DNA of 64,000 nucleotides. Source: Oncomelania hupensis (lineage: Eukaryota; Mollusca; Gastropoda; Littorinimorpha; Pomatiopsidae). Shown here piece by piece: positions 12,161 to 22,110 of the stretch. Location of the stretch: the NCBI GenBank assembly GCA_036898135.1, contig CM072517.1, forward strand, positions 59,852,990 to 59,916,989. The letters run 5' to 3'. The notes beneath the pieces are model-generated. The model was not told the origin of the DNA and did no database searches. It saw only the letters and a list, made by a program, of their open reading frames with translations. Made by a program: the position numbers and the translations under genes. The stretch's first letter is position 1; the number at the start of each line of letters is the position of its first letter.

Positions 12161-12164
12161 CCTA

Positions 12165-12490
12165 GCGAGCGTTGTGGCCAAGTGGGCTAAGGCGGGACTA
12201 ACTTGCCTTGTCCACAAGCCAGAAACCAATGGCGCCGACAGGTGTGGGTTCGATCCTGGATCTGGGCGTTATGTTTCTCCGAATATTATTTACTTTCAAC
12301 TCGAGCAACGTCTCGGGGGTTTTCTCCGGATACTCCGGTTTGCTCCCCCAGCAAAATGTAAAAAAATATCACAAATAATGTTAGGTAGGTTGGGTTTGGG
12401 CGCGCCACTGGCTGCGACTACGCCTTCCCCAGGAGAGGCGGCTCAGAGTTTCCCGATAGAAAGGGATTATAAACTGAAGTAGTAGTAGTA
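12165..12490 (+). mobile_element. SINE-D (tRNA-Leu/Ser-like head)
   Basis: The head GTTGTGGCCAAGTGGGCTAA has a clear A box, and GGTTCGATCC is the B box. The body includes TTTTCTCCGGATACTCCGG and GGTAGGTTGGGTTTGGGCGC. It ends in (GTA)n. The second copy is at 56,293-56,600. Confidence 0.75.
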
Positions 12491-12640
12491 GGGCCTATGA
12501 AGATTGGGCAAAATTCATTCAGTGGTTTCTCGAGCTATGGCGTCCAAGGGACAGGCAGACCGACCTAAGGAACAAAGACCGACATTTGGCTCGCTCTGAT
12601 TGCCGCCCGACTATTTCAAAATATTTTCAAATAAGTAAAC
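12491..12640. repeat. Dispersed CCGTTCAG-type repeat
   Basis: Contains AAATTCATTCAGTGGTTTCT, GAGCTATGGCGTCCAAGGGAC and GACCGACATTTGGCTCG, parallel to 23,690-23,770. Confidence 0.5.
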
Positions 12641-12937
12641 AATGTATTTTACTAAAGAATCTTTTTAAATTATAATGTTCTTTACCAAATAAAATGAACA
12701 AAGTAAAATCAAAATAAAAATATATACATAAATAAATATATATGTTTTAAGCGGCACTTTCAATGGTGTTTACGTGGCCATATGTTAAGCTTACAGTAAT
12801 CCAGCGGTCTTTAAGGTTAAGCGGTGTAATGACTTCTTTCCAAACAAAGCGAAGAAGATCATCAACAACGCTTCGTTATAGTGTTAAGATGTTATTAAGA
12901 AGAACCTGTTGTAATTTTATTGCACTGTTCCAGGAGG

Positions 12938-13010
12938 TGTTGTGTGTGTGTGTGTGTGTGCGTGTGTATGCGTGGGTGGGGTGGGTGGGGGTGGGGGTGT
13001 TTCTGTGTAT
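12938..13010 (+). repeat. GT/GGGT microsatellite
   Basis: (GT)n runs into GTGGGTGGGG steps. It forms no gene. Confidence 0.85.
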
Positions 13011-13089
13011 TTTTTTCTTGTTGTTTTGTTTGTTTTTGTATATCCAGATTTTTCTGAAAATACTTTAAATTAGTAATGAAGAGGAGGGG

Positions 13090-13470
13090 GGAATCAGAAC
13101 GAGCTAAAATGTCGGTCGGTCGAGCTGTCCGTCTCCGTCCGTCGGTCCTTTGGATGCCATATTTTAAGAACCACCCAGCGGATTTTGACCAAACTTCATA
13201 GGAACATTGCTTAGGTTAGTGGCTGCCTCCCGTCCCATCATAATTATCTGCTGTATCGCAAAGGCCAAGGTCACTGGAGTCCTCTTCTTTTTTTCTCGTG
13301 TGTGTGTGTGTGCGAGTGTGTGTATGTCCGCGCGCGTGTGTGTGTTTGTGTGTGTGTGCGCGCTCGCACTAAACACGTTTTGCTCAATATCTTCAAAACC
13401 GCTGAAGCGATTTTTGTTGAAGTTTGGTTTTGCGCTGTATCTAACAATTGGCTGATCCAATTTTTAAAAT
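13090..13470. repeat. Dispersed CCGTTCAG-type repeat with (GT)n
   Basis: It carries ACCCAGCGGATTTTGACC, CAAACTTCATAGGAACATTG and AAAACCGCTGAAGCGATTTT, with a degenerate GT array at 13,300-13,360 inside. Confidence 0.45.
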
Positions 13471-13555
13471 AATTGTGCTTGCTTGCTGACAGTTGAGATA
13501 GTGACCTGTCTTTCCAGGTTTTCTTTTTGCAGCCTTAGGAGAAAGCTCTATCACA

Positions 13556-13931
13556 ACGCCTCGTGGCGCGGTGGATTAGTCGCCGGTTTCCTATGCCGAA
13601 GGTCGCGGGTTCGATTCCCGCAAGGGGCGAACCTATGTGACTTAGGTACGAGACTATTGAGGTCACCGAGGGTTTTCTCCGGGCACTCCGGTTTCCTCCC
13701 TCCCTTCAATAACGGTACTGGACTCAGTCAATATAAAATTTCAAAAGTAAAAAATTCGATTGTCTTTCCGTCTTCCAATAGCGATCTCCCTGCCTTTACT
13801 CCACCTGTTTGAGTGATGTATGTGTATATATTTGTTGTGTGTGTGTGAGGGTGGGTGAGACAGGTGAGCGTGTATGTTGGTCGCCGTTCTTTGAGCCTGA
13901 TTGATTTGGGAAAAGGCGCGTATATGGCATC

Positions 13932-14015
<84 letters not shown>
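13556..14015 (+). mobile_element. SINE-E full copy with (ATT)n tail
   Basis: The tRNA-like head has GTGGCGCGGTGGATTAGTCG (A box) and GGGTTCGATTCCCGC (B box). The body CGAGGGTTTTCTCCGGGCAC, then TGCCTTTACTCCACCTGTTT, ends with AAAGGCGCGTATATGGCATC and about 27 ATT units. A second full copy is at 23,815. Partial copies are at 18,082 and 40,936. Confidence 0.8.
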
Positions 14016-14317
14016 GGAATTGCTTTACCTTTATTTTTCTTTAGAAACCTACGAGCAAGCGGTTCATTGTGTATGGGCTGAACTCTTCTGCTTTTGTGCG
14101 TTCACATGAAGCATAGCCCTACAGATAAAACGACTAACTGCTGAACAAATAAGACTATTAAGAACGAAATATTTAAATCAAGAGACACATGCCAAAACGA
14201 AAAGTGTGAAATGTTACAACAAAAATAATTTGCCTTTGCATATGTAGCCTACATTTTGGGGTAGCAAATAAACGTGTTACAAACTTTGCTTTGTCCTGAG
14301 AGAAGCTATTTGGCGTG

Positions 14318-14318
14318 C

Positions 14319-14392
<74 letters not shown>

Positions 14393-14400
14393 TTCTCTCG
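14318..14400 (+). repeat. (CT)n microsatellite
   Basis: About 35 CT units with minor endings. Confidence 0.95.
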
Positions 14401-14477
14401 CATTTTCTTGAACTTCATCTCAAATTTGAAGCAATCCGAGAGCTCCTTGATTTTGGCAATGCGCTACACAGAATAAA

Positions 14478-14580
14478 TTGTCATCATCAGCTTCTTCTTC
14501 TTCTTCTTCCTCCTCTTTGTCTACTTCTGTTCCCTTCTCCTTCATCTTCCTCCTCCTCCTCATCATCATCATCGTTATCA
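14478..14580 (+). repeat. Pyrimidine-rich (TTC/TCC/ATC) repeat
   Basis: A degenerate trinucleotide tract. Both strands give low-complexity frames (Ser-rich and Glu/Asp-rich) that are not genes. Confidence 0.8.
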
Positions 14581-14839
14581 TTTACATTACTAGAACTGGT
14601 CCTCATCTCCCGAGACCTCCTGACCAAATTCTTTATTACTATTATCATGATCTCCGTGACAGTAGTCCTTCTTGACCGTCTCGTTTTGCGAGGACCTGTG
14701 ACGGTCTGTGATGCCCGAAGGACAAGTTTGTGGTCCTCGGAGGCCTCTCTGGTCAAACTGCTGACCCTTATAACACCATGTGACCTTGTATCATGGCAAG
14801 CATAGGCGCAGAGACCAGTTTGTGTTAGCCAATTCTCAT

Positions 14840-14856
14840 CTGTTGTTATTATTGTT

Positions 14857-14889
<33 letters not shown>

Positions 14890-14890
14890 A

Positions 14891-14955
<65 letters not shown>
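14840..14955 (+). repeat. (TTG)n-(TTA)n microsatellite
   Basis: Tandem TTG units change into about 22 ATT units. The poly-Leu frame is an artefact. Confidence 0.95.
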
Positions 14956-15291
14956 GCTCAAGTTCGCGCGACGACCATTGTCGATGAGGTTACGTATTCA
15001 TATGGCGGGAACAGCGAGTGGCGGCCGATAAGTGTAGGTTAGGAATTCTTATGTGCCGCACTGTGTGTTCCTTTGTTTGTAGCTGTAGCATACATAAAGC
15101 TGGCCCCGTGGAAAAGGAAACACCTCACTCCTCTATCCCCACTGACTGCAAGGTCATGAATGAACGGCTACTTTCAATTTGTATACTCTCTGCCTTCTAC
15201 ACAGCCATACAGCGGAGCTTAGCACGAGGCCTTCTTCTTCTCTCAAGTTAAGGGAGGGGACAGGTTTCGTCCATAGACTCAGCCATGTTGT

Positions 15292-15355
15292 ATTACATTA
15301 CATGGTTATTGCTTTAGGTCCAGCGGACTCTTCCGAGCCAAATCAGGACCATCCC
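15292..15355 (-). mobile_element. Retroposon E 3' end fragment
   Basis: ACATTACATGG followed by TTATTGCTTTAGGTCCAGCG and the 3'-terminal block of E. The E match ends after AATCAGGACC, so this is an extreme 5' truncation of about 60 bp, nearly identical in extent to 31,695-31,760. Confidence 0.7.
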
Positions 15356-15451
15356 AGCCATGTTGTATGTCTTCATCCTTACCAGCTGTGCCCGGCAAGT
15401 TTGCGGCTTGTCTTAGATCCTGTTTTGGAGCCTTAGTTAGTTAATCTTTGT

Positions 15452-15875
15452 TTTATAGGGTCCAGCGGACTGCAAAGAGCCGAACCAGGACCACAACTTG
15501 GTTGAAAGAGGGCTCACGCATGATCCATATAAAAGATCTGCTGAAACAAGCCTAATGGTGGGGCCTGATAGCTCAGTTGGTAGAGCGGCTTACTAGTAAC
15601 CGAAAGGTCCCTGGTTCGAATCCCGGATTGGCAAACGTGTGACCATATTATTTTCCTCTTACCATCAACTGGTTCGCTGGTGTCAGAATAATGTGACCAA
15701 TAGTCGCCTATACGCTCCGGTGTCGTGTGAATATAATTTACAGTTACATTTGCCGAAGGATAACACTGAAGGCACTCCATCAGCCGGTCACTTTACAAAC
15801 AAATAGAAATTCCATGCCGGGGGACCATGAGGCTGTACTCTAACTTCTCGAACCCCCTTTTGGCGCCCTGGGCAA
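15452..15875 (-). mobile_element. Diverged E copy interrupted by SINE-C
   Basis: GGTCCAGCGGACTGCAAAGAG through AAAGATCTGCTGAAACAAG matches the 3' part of E. It resumes at 15,746 with CAGCCGGTCACTTTAC, GAGGCTGTACTCTAACTT and TCGAACCCCC. It is more diverged than the other E copies, so the family has old and young members. Confidence 0.65.
15560..15745 (+). mobile_element. SINE-C inserted in E copy
   Basis: The head GGGCCTGATAGCTCAGTTGG and the B box GGTTCGAATCCCGG are intact. The tail passes through CGGTGTCGTGTGAATATAAT. Both sides are E-derived. The target duplication is not clear. Confidence 0.75.
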
Positions 15876-16110
15876 GCTCTTTGAAGTAGTGAAGTGTTAT
15901 AACAATGTGCAGGCTTCACAGGAAGTCCATTATGCCGTTGTTGCTAGCTTGAACCAGGTTATGTTTAGAAATTGACTGCTGGTGATTTGAACAAGGGATA
16001 CAATCAGGTTGTGTAGAACACAAGTGATTAAGTCGTCTCGCCTACATAAATGGGAATGAAGTTTCTTGACAGCATGTTGGATATCATCCTTATTAGATGT
16101 TTTTAGTCCC

Positions 16111-16340
16111 ACCGCCGTAGCTCAAGTGGCAGAGCATTTGCCTGCCTGGCACACCGATGACCCAGGTTCCAATCCCGTGGTGGGCGATATAAAAATGTGG
16201 CCATTTTCACTGTCCATTCTAGCAGTATGATTGCTCTGGTGGTTCAGTGTTGATTCAGGTCCCTACCCCTCTTTCTCTGGGATGGTTATCCCCGTCTGCC
16301 ATATCGCCAATGGTGGGTGTAGACGTTAAACCTTAATGTT
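16111..16340 (+). mobile_element. SINE-F copy abutting a LINE fragment
   Basis: CCACCGCCGTAGCTCAAGTG and the B-box GGTTCCAATCCCG (one mismatch from consensus TTCGAATCC) precede the usual body. It ends near GTTAAACCTTAATG, immediately next to L2-like coding sequence. Confidence 0.75.
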
Positions 16341-16349
16341 CATTCATTG

Positions 16350-17276
16350 TGACATCTGACGCATCTCTTAACACTCACATCTCCAACACATGTAAATCTG
16401 CATATTTTGAACTTCGCAAAATCAGTTCTATTCGCTCTTGTCTTTCACAACAAACCACGATCATCTTAGTCTGCTCTTTTGTTCTTTAAAAACTGGATTA
16501 CTCTTTTTGCAGGCTGCTCCCAAGATCTTCTCTACAAACTTCAAAAAGTACAAAATGCAGCTGCGCGCCTTGTTCTCAAGGCTTGCAGAAGAGATCATGT
16601 CACTCCCCTACTACGTTCCTTGCACTGGTTGCCCATATCTGCACGCATAGAATGCAAACTTTCCACACTCTGCTTCAACTTTTTCTTCGGCAATTCCCCT
16701 GCATACTTTTCTGACATGCTCATTCCCTACGTACCACGCAGACAGCTCCGTTTCTCATCAGACCAACGCACCTTCATCATCCCATCTGTCAAAACAAAAA
16801 CCTATGGAGAACGCACCTTTGCTTTCTGTGCATTCACTCAATGGAATTCCCTTCCACACAATATCCGCCATGCGCAAACATAACAAGCGTTTAAACGACA
16901 ACTTAAACCATATCTTTTTCCAGAAACACCTTATATAGCTCCTTCTCAATAACACACATGAATTAATCTTATCATCAGTCTAGTATGCACACATGTGGTG
17001 GCGCTCCACGGGGAATGGTGTTCGATTTTAATGGTGTTTACTTTTAATAATTATTGTAAGTGTTGGTTGCCTTTTAAAAGTTTTTTTAATAATAGTTTTA
17101 GTTGCCTTTTTATGTTTTTAAATGTAATATTTTTATTGAATGTTTTTAAAATTATGTTGTACATTTTTAGTGAATGTATTCAGATTTTATATACCTACTG
17201 TTGTTGTGTAGTATAAATGGTGTATGAATGTGTCAAGCGCGGAGAGCACTATAGCGGCGCTATATAAATCTACATT

Positions 17277-17277
<1 letters not shown>
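16350..17277 (+). mobile_element. L2/CR1-like LINE, 3' part with decayed ORF2 C-terminus
   Basis: The translated remnant contains FELRKISSIR (about 16,410), then after a frameshift LQKVQNAAARLVLKACRRDH, LHWLPISARIECKLSTLC, KTKTYGERTFAF and WNSLPHNIRHAQ, ending at 16,883. These are conserved phrases of the domain after the reverse transcriptase in L2/CR1-clade LINEs. A T-rich 3' UTR follows, ending AGCACTATAGCGGCGCTATA and (AGT)n. A second copy of this 3' UTR is at 51,775-52,070. The polymerase domain is absent and frames are broken. Confidence 0.8.
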
Positions 17278-17323
<46 letters not shown>

Positions 17324-17325
17324 TT
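17278..17325 (+). repeat. (AGT)n tail
   Basis: About 15 AGT units directly follow the LINE 3' end and act as its microsatellite tail. Confidence 0.9.
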
Positions 17326-17625
17326 GTGGTGTCGGCTAGCGCAGTGGTTGAAGCACTCGCTCCTGTGTCGCAAGTTAATCACCGTCCAGTGCGGTTATCA
17401 CTTGGATGGGTGACCGCAAACTGTGAAGCGACAAATAACAACGTCCCCCAGTTGACTCAACTGTGACTGAGTACCTACTCTCTTAAGGGTGGGGAAGGTA
17501 AAGCAGCGAGGGAGAGAGATGGGCATCACCCTCATTACGCTGGCCCAAGATAAGTGTGATCTCCAACATCACGCTCCCCTACGGCCACAACTTCAAGGCT
17601 ATGGGACCACCTTTACCTGTACCTT
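17326..17625 (+). mobile_element. SINE-G, 5S rRNA-related SINE
   Basis: It contains TCACTTGGATGGGTGACCGC, which matches the internal promoter region of 5S rRNA (ACTTGGATGGGTGACCGC). It is preceded by GGCTAGCGCAGTGGTTGAAG and followed by a unique body (CATCACCCTCATTACGCTGG, ATCTCCAACATCACGCTCCC). A copy on the other strand at 42,593-42,878 has a perfect 12 bp target duplication. A 5S-derived promoter is the mark of the SINE3 class. It is not a 5S gene because only that part matches. Confidence 0.75.
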
Positions 17626-17633
17626 TTTTTTAT

Positions 17634-17676
17634 TATTATTAGTAGTAGTAGTAGTAGTAGTAGTATCATTATTATC

Positions 17677-17760
<84 letters not shown>

Positions 17761-17763
17761 CAT
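17634..17763 (+). repeat. (TAT/AGT)n microsatellite
   Basis: TTATTATT steps are followed by two runs of AGT separated by CATTATTATC. Confidence 0.95.
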
Positions 17764-18081
17764 TAGATGCTATCCTCCGTGGAATGAGTGAAGAATAAGG
17801 ACAGATCTTTCTCCCCTTGTCTGCTACTTCATTCAGCCGTCGTCTCATGCTTTGGAAAAGATCAGTCCTTGACGTTCAGCAAGCCCAGCCGATGCACTGA
17901 CGAGCTGAGAACACAGAGAAATGGCCAGCTGGATCTATGGCCCAAATCTACCCATGCAAACCATTGGTAGCAGATAGACCTTTCCTTATCATTCTCTCAA
18001 TCCACGGAGGATAGAGTTTAATAAGGATTGTATCCAAGACGCTGTCAATACACTCCAGCGTGCTGGACTTATCGAATGGAG

Positions 18082-18325
18082 ACAATAATGGTACAGGACG
18101 CAGTCAATATAAAAATTTCAAAAATAAAAATTCGATTTTCTGTCCGTCTTCTAATAGCGATCTCCCTGCCTTTACACCACTTGTTTGAGTGATGGATGTG
18201 TATTTGGTGTGTGTGTGAGGGTGGATGAGACAAGTGAGCGTGTATGTTGGTATAGATCGCCGCGCTTTGAGCCTGATTGATTTGGGGTAAGGCGCGTATA
18301 TAGCATCCTGTATTATTATTATTAC
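18082..18325 (+). mobile_element. SINE-E 3' half
   Basis: It matches 13,725-13,960: CGCAGTCAATATAAAAATTT, GATCTCCCTGCCTTTACACC, GAGCCTGATTGATTTGGGG and AAGGCGCGTATATAGCATCC, with only a short ATT tail. The tRNA-like head is missing. Confidence 0.75.
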
Positions 18326-18461
18326 ATACACACACACATTGCCTGCTGTGACCTCCGGTACGCAGAACAGCGCGTGCTGGACTAGGAGAGCGTTGCATCT
18401 ATGGGACTGCAGACATCATCAGCATCTATACACCACAAGGGGCATAACCCAAATACAGTGG

Positions 18462-18600
18462 ATGCCCTATAGCGCAGCGGTAAAGTGTATCCTCGATAGC
18501 GAAGCGGTAACAGTCCTATGATACATAGAGCTATATCTACCGCTTTGCTACAGAGGATCCACAAAACTACCATTTTGCTATCGAGGATACAATTAATCTT
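18462..18600. repeat. Foldback repeat with tRNA A-box-like arms
   Basis: GTATCCTCGATAGCGAAGCG (18,488) pairs with an inverted counterpart ending in TTTTGCTATCGAGGATAC (18,590). A second inner arm is at CTACCGCTTTGCTACAGAGG. Each arm contains a TAGCGNAGCGG motif resembling a pol III A box. The hairpin at 39,779-39,931 carries the same core. Confidence 0.6.
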
Positions 18601-18652
18601 GTCTAATGCCCTTGAAGTGATCTATATGTACTGTGCATCAGTGATGATTGAG

Positions 18653-19075
18653 TGTTACGATTGAGAGGCGTACGATAGATTCGATAATTTTGTTTGGCAA
18701 AACCGTCCTTTATATTGTTGAGAATTTTCTTGAATTATTTCTCCTAACATAATGACGTAAGGCAGTACATAGTTCCGGTGAGGAGTTTTATTTTTAATTT
18801 AGGTTGTATTGCGTCATGCTGGAATGTTCGAACTTTCTCTCGACTGCAGAGAAGCTATATAAGTAATGCCCTGTCTGCTTGTAGGAGTGATTAATGATGA
18901 TTTTTTGATGATGATCTTTGTAATGATTTCTGAAAGCGATCTTGTATGCAGTTGTTGACGTTTGCTGAATAAAGTTGGAAATCTTTATACGACGATTCCT
19001 GCCTCGTTGCTGGGTGAACAGGCTGCGTGGATAAACGAATTCGAGTTACACTTATCAAGATTCAAGCATCGAGGC
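18653..19075 (+). mobile_element. LTR-A family copy
   Basis: It starts about TGTTACGATTGAG, has a TATA-like ATATAAGTAAT (18,856), and a polyadenylation-type GAATAAAGTTGG (18,969). It has a likely end at GAGTTACA (19,050) followed by CAAGATTCAAGCATCG, which is also shared with the 33-34 kb copy. LTR identity is inferred from TG...CA ends, promoter and poly(A) signals, and length of about 400 bp. No target duplication was found, so the boundaries are uncertain. Confidence 0.55.
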
Positions 19076-19121
19076 TGAATCGGCCATTGATAAATTACCG
19101 TGTAACTCTGAGGCCTTCATC

Positions 19122-19345
19122 ATGAATGAACATCGAAGTTTAACCTCTTCATCCAACAATGGCGACATGGCAGACGGTGATAATCATCCCAAGGGAGATG
19201 GGACCTAAATCAACATTAAACCACCAGAGCAATCATACTGACAAGAGGGACAGTGAAAAACGGCCACTTTTATTTGAATTTGGGTCATCGGTGTGCCAGG
19301 CGAACCGTACGCTCTTCCACTGAACCACGTCGGTGGAACGCCCCG
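19122..19345 (-). mobile_element. SINE-F copy, diverged
   Basis: The minus-strand body matches 5,342-5,569 (GATGGTTATC equivalent, GTGGTTTAATGTTGATTTAG). The B-box region is damaged (no TTCGAATC), and the head is CCACCGACGTGGTTCAGTGG-like. Confidence 0.65.
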
Positions 19346-19562
19346 TCATCATATAAACTTGAGTTGAGGTGAATGCCATGACAGATCTCTGACGCTCTGT
19401 GTAGCGCAGCGCCGTCACGAGGAGATGGACAGCAGTGACAGGGCAATTATCATTGTGTCAGAGTGATAAGTCCACAAGCGGTTGTGGTGTCAGATCCAGA
19501 CGCAAGTTGTTTTGCTGATGGCATCGTTTCTGTTTATCCCTATGGGGTGCGCTCAAAGATGA

Positions 19563-19705
19563 CACTACATTGTTTGCCAGGTATGACATTGTATTGTTTG
19601 CCAGTTATGACATTATATTGTTTGCCAGTTATGACGTTGTATTGTTTGCCAGTTATGACATTGATTGTTTGCCAGTTATGACATTGTATTATTTGCCAGT
19701 TATGT
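19563..19705 (+). repeat. 24 bp minisatellite, about 6 units
   Basis: The unit is roughly TTATGACATTGTATTGTTTG CCAG with single-base variants and one shortened unit. Confidence 0.9.
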
Positions 19706-19989
19706 TCGGGCACTGAATAGAATAGACCCAACATTTCCCGGCGTGTCGTTATCATAAACTTCTTTGCGTGTTATAAAATAATTAGCTTTATTCTCAGAAG
19801 ATTCCTACAAACTTGGTATTAGTTTGTAAACAGTTTTAATGTTCCAATTTCACGTATACACGCATTCATCAAAAGGCCTTTCTTATACAACTACACAAGT
19901 TGAGACAGAGAGATAAACTTGAAACACTGAAGACGTGAAATACACAACAGTTGGAACACAATACCAATATACGTTTTTGGTTATCTTCT

Positions 19990-20855
19990 TTCTTACTCAA
20001 GGAAGTATTAGAATTAGAATTTATTAGATTTTATTTTATTTCCAATAAAGGCCAACGCCCGTTATGGAACGGGGGCGTTTACAAAAACAAACAATACTAC
20101 AAGTTACAAATATTACGCACACAAAGTCAGATATGTACACAATCATTACAATCATGAGCTAGCGTGATCTAGTCGTCTTAAGGCTTTATACAAATATATT
20201 GCCAAATTACACAGAGTGTTTACGTTCCTTGATACCAACAGCAATGCAAGTTTAAATTTCGATGGGTGTCTAAAAAACTTTGGAGGAATAAAATCGTGTC
20301 TTAAGTCTTGAAGAGCCGAGCAACACAGTACAAAGTGAACTTCATCTTCTACAGAAGACGTACATAAACGACACACATTATTCACAAAGATAGTACTGTA
20401 TCTATGAGAATGTACAGCAATGCTGGATACGCCAATTCTAAATTTTACAAGAGCCTTCAAAACATGCCTATTAACTGCTACAGAAAGATAAATTTCTTCT
20501 AAAAATGTTGTTTTAAATGTGCGATAAACCTCAAACCTGTCACTAGTTTGAATATGGTTATTCCAGTCTTGCCAACGGCAGTCAATGATTATCTGTTTGA
20601 AACAAGACAAGAAAGACTTTACACATTCAACACCCTGATATAGCCAGACATAATGAAAGCCATAATGACTCAGACATAATCTAATATTTGTTGCCCATGT
20701 GCTTTTACCTTTGCTATCTAAGTTTTGCAACATCACATATGCTTTAAAAGGCAGTCTGTCTGCAACAACGAGACAAATGACAGGGGTCTGAGACTCTTGG
20801 AGTTTTCCAGATACAACAATCTGATTTGTGCAAATATGCTTGATCTCCACAAAAA
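19990..20855 (-). mobile_element. CR1/jockey-like LINE, C-terminal ORF2 and 3' tail
   Basis: A 232-codon minus-strand frame (20,850 to 20,152) ends with a cysteine/histidine cluster of the form CRLCTSSVEDEVHFVLCCSA (C-x2-C...H...C) preceded by VKFRIGVSSIAVHSHRY. This is the usual zinc-knuckle-like end of CR1/RTE-type LINE polymerases. The 3' side on that strand holds AACGCCCCCGTTCCATAACG and CAATAAAATAAA-like A-rich sequence. The reverse-transcriptase core is missing. The open frame suggests a fairly young truncated copy. Confidence 0.75.
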
Positions 20856-20859
20856 AATC

Positions 20860-21905
20860 CAGACGATGGACATGGCACAGTCCCGGCGGTGAGCATCAAA
20901 ACCAGATCGACTACATCATGGTCAAAAAACGCTTCAGATCAAGCATCAACTTTGGCAGGACACTTTTCCAGGAGCAGACATCGGAAGTGACCACGATCTC
21001 GTGATGATGTCTTTCCGGCTCCACTTGAAGAGAGTAAGCACAGCAAAGTGCACTAGACTGAAGTTCGACCTGGACAAACTGCAAGACCCGGAGGTGACAG
21101 AAAATTTTCAGGCCACAATTGGATAGAAATTTGCACCACTGCTCATTTTGGGAGCTGGTGAAGTGGATGGATGTCAATACCATGACCACCACCTTCAACT
21201 CAGTTGTGACAGATGTCTCCACGGAGATCCTTGGCAAGCACCGGCCGAAAGAAGAAGCCGTGGATCACACTTGAACTTTGGGACCTGTGTGATAAGCGAA
21301 GAGAGATGAAAAAGAAAAAGAACACCTCACAGAGAGCTGATGTCTACCGAAAAATTAGCAATGACATCCGAAAAGGCATGCGCACAGGAAAGGAGAACTG
21401 TATAGAAGATCAATGCCAGAAAATAGATAACAGTCTGAACAAGAACAACAGCAAGAAGGCCTACCAGACTGTGAAGCGGCTGACAAGTGTTAAACACCCC
21501 AAGGTCTCCATGATCCAAAGCAAGTCTGGCATATGCCTTACAGAAGAACAAGAAGTCTTGGATAGATGGACAGAGCACTGCTCTAACCGTTACAACCACA
21601 CACCCAACCATCACAATAGCCATTGGACAACACGATGACCTGCTCACAAGTGGTAAAAAAAACGAAACTCTGATGGTATGGCCACGTCACCAGATCATCA
21701 GGCCTTGCAAAGACAATCCTGCAAGGCACAATGCAAGGAGGTAGAAGAAGAGGGACAACATTCGAGAATGGACTGGCTTGACACTGAGCGAAGCCATGAG
21801 GATTGCTGAGGACAGAGAAAGATGGAATTCACTGGTTAAACGATCATCTGTGGTGCCCTACGACCTTCGAGTTACGGGATAGGATAGGGTAGGATAGGAT
21901 ATGTT
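20860..21905 (+). mobile_element. Endonuclease-RT LINE with large internal deletion
   Basis: The translated remnant reads GEHQNQIDYIMVKKRF and then GSDHDLVMMSFRL, the C-terminal motif of an APE-type endonuclease (SDH with catalytic His). A linker follows (LWDLCDKRREMKKKKNTSQR, NKNNSKKAYQTVKRL) up to about 21,640. The sequence then jumps to the very end of the polymerase, DNIREWTGLTLSEAMRIAED and SSVVPYDLRVTG, followed by a (GGATA)n tail. The whole reverse-transcriptase domain is deleted. The linker is about 90% like 62,733-63,122. Confidence 0.8.
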
Positions 21906-22110
21906 TCCTACTCAAAATCTATAAAGTGTTACTTTCGTTTCGCAAAGTATAACCTACATAGTTCCACATTTTGTCTATTTACTATAAATAGTTTCAATGA
22001 AAACGCCATCGTTCCACATTGGCATAAAAAGAAATGATAGTTCCTATAAATTTTACTCTGTTCCACATTGGAATACTTAAGAATTATACAGTTCCATTCC
22101 ACAACCTACT
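21906..22110 (+). repeat. AT-rich segment with GTTCCACATTG iterations
   Basis: GTTCCACATT recurs at irregular 40-60 bp spacing about four times. The class is not recognised. Confidence 0.4.

Noticed and set aside
17385..17425. 5S rRNA gene
   Set aside because: Only the internal promoter part matches, and the flanks match the second SINE-G copy with a TSD.
20152..20850. 232-codon minus frame as a host gene
   Set aside because: The C-terminal Cys/His cluster and position next to an A-rich LINE 3' end indicate a retrotransposon polymerase end.
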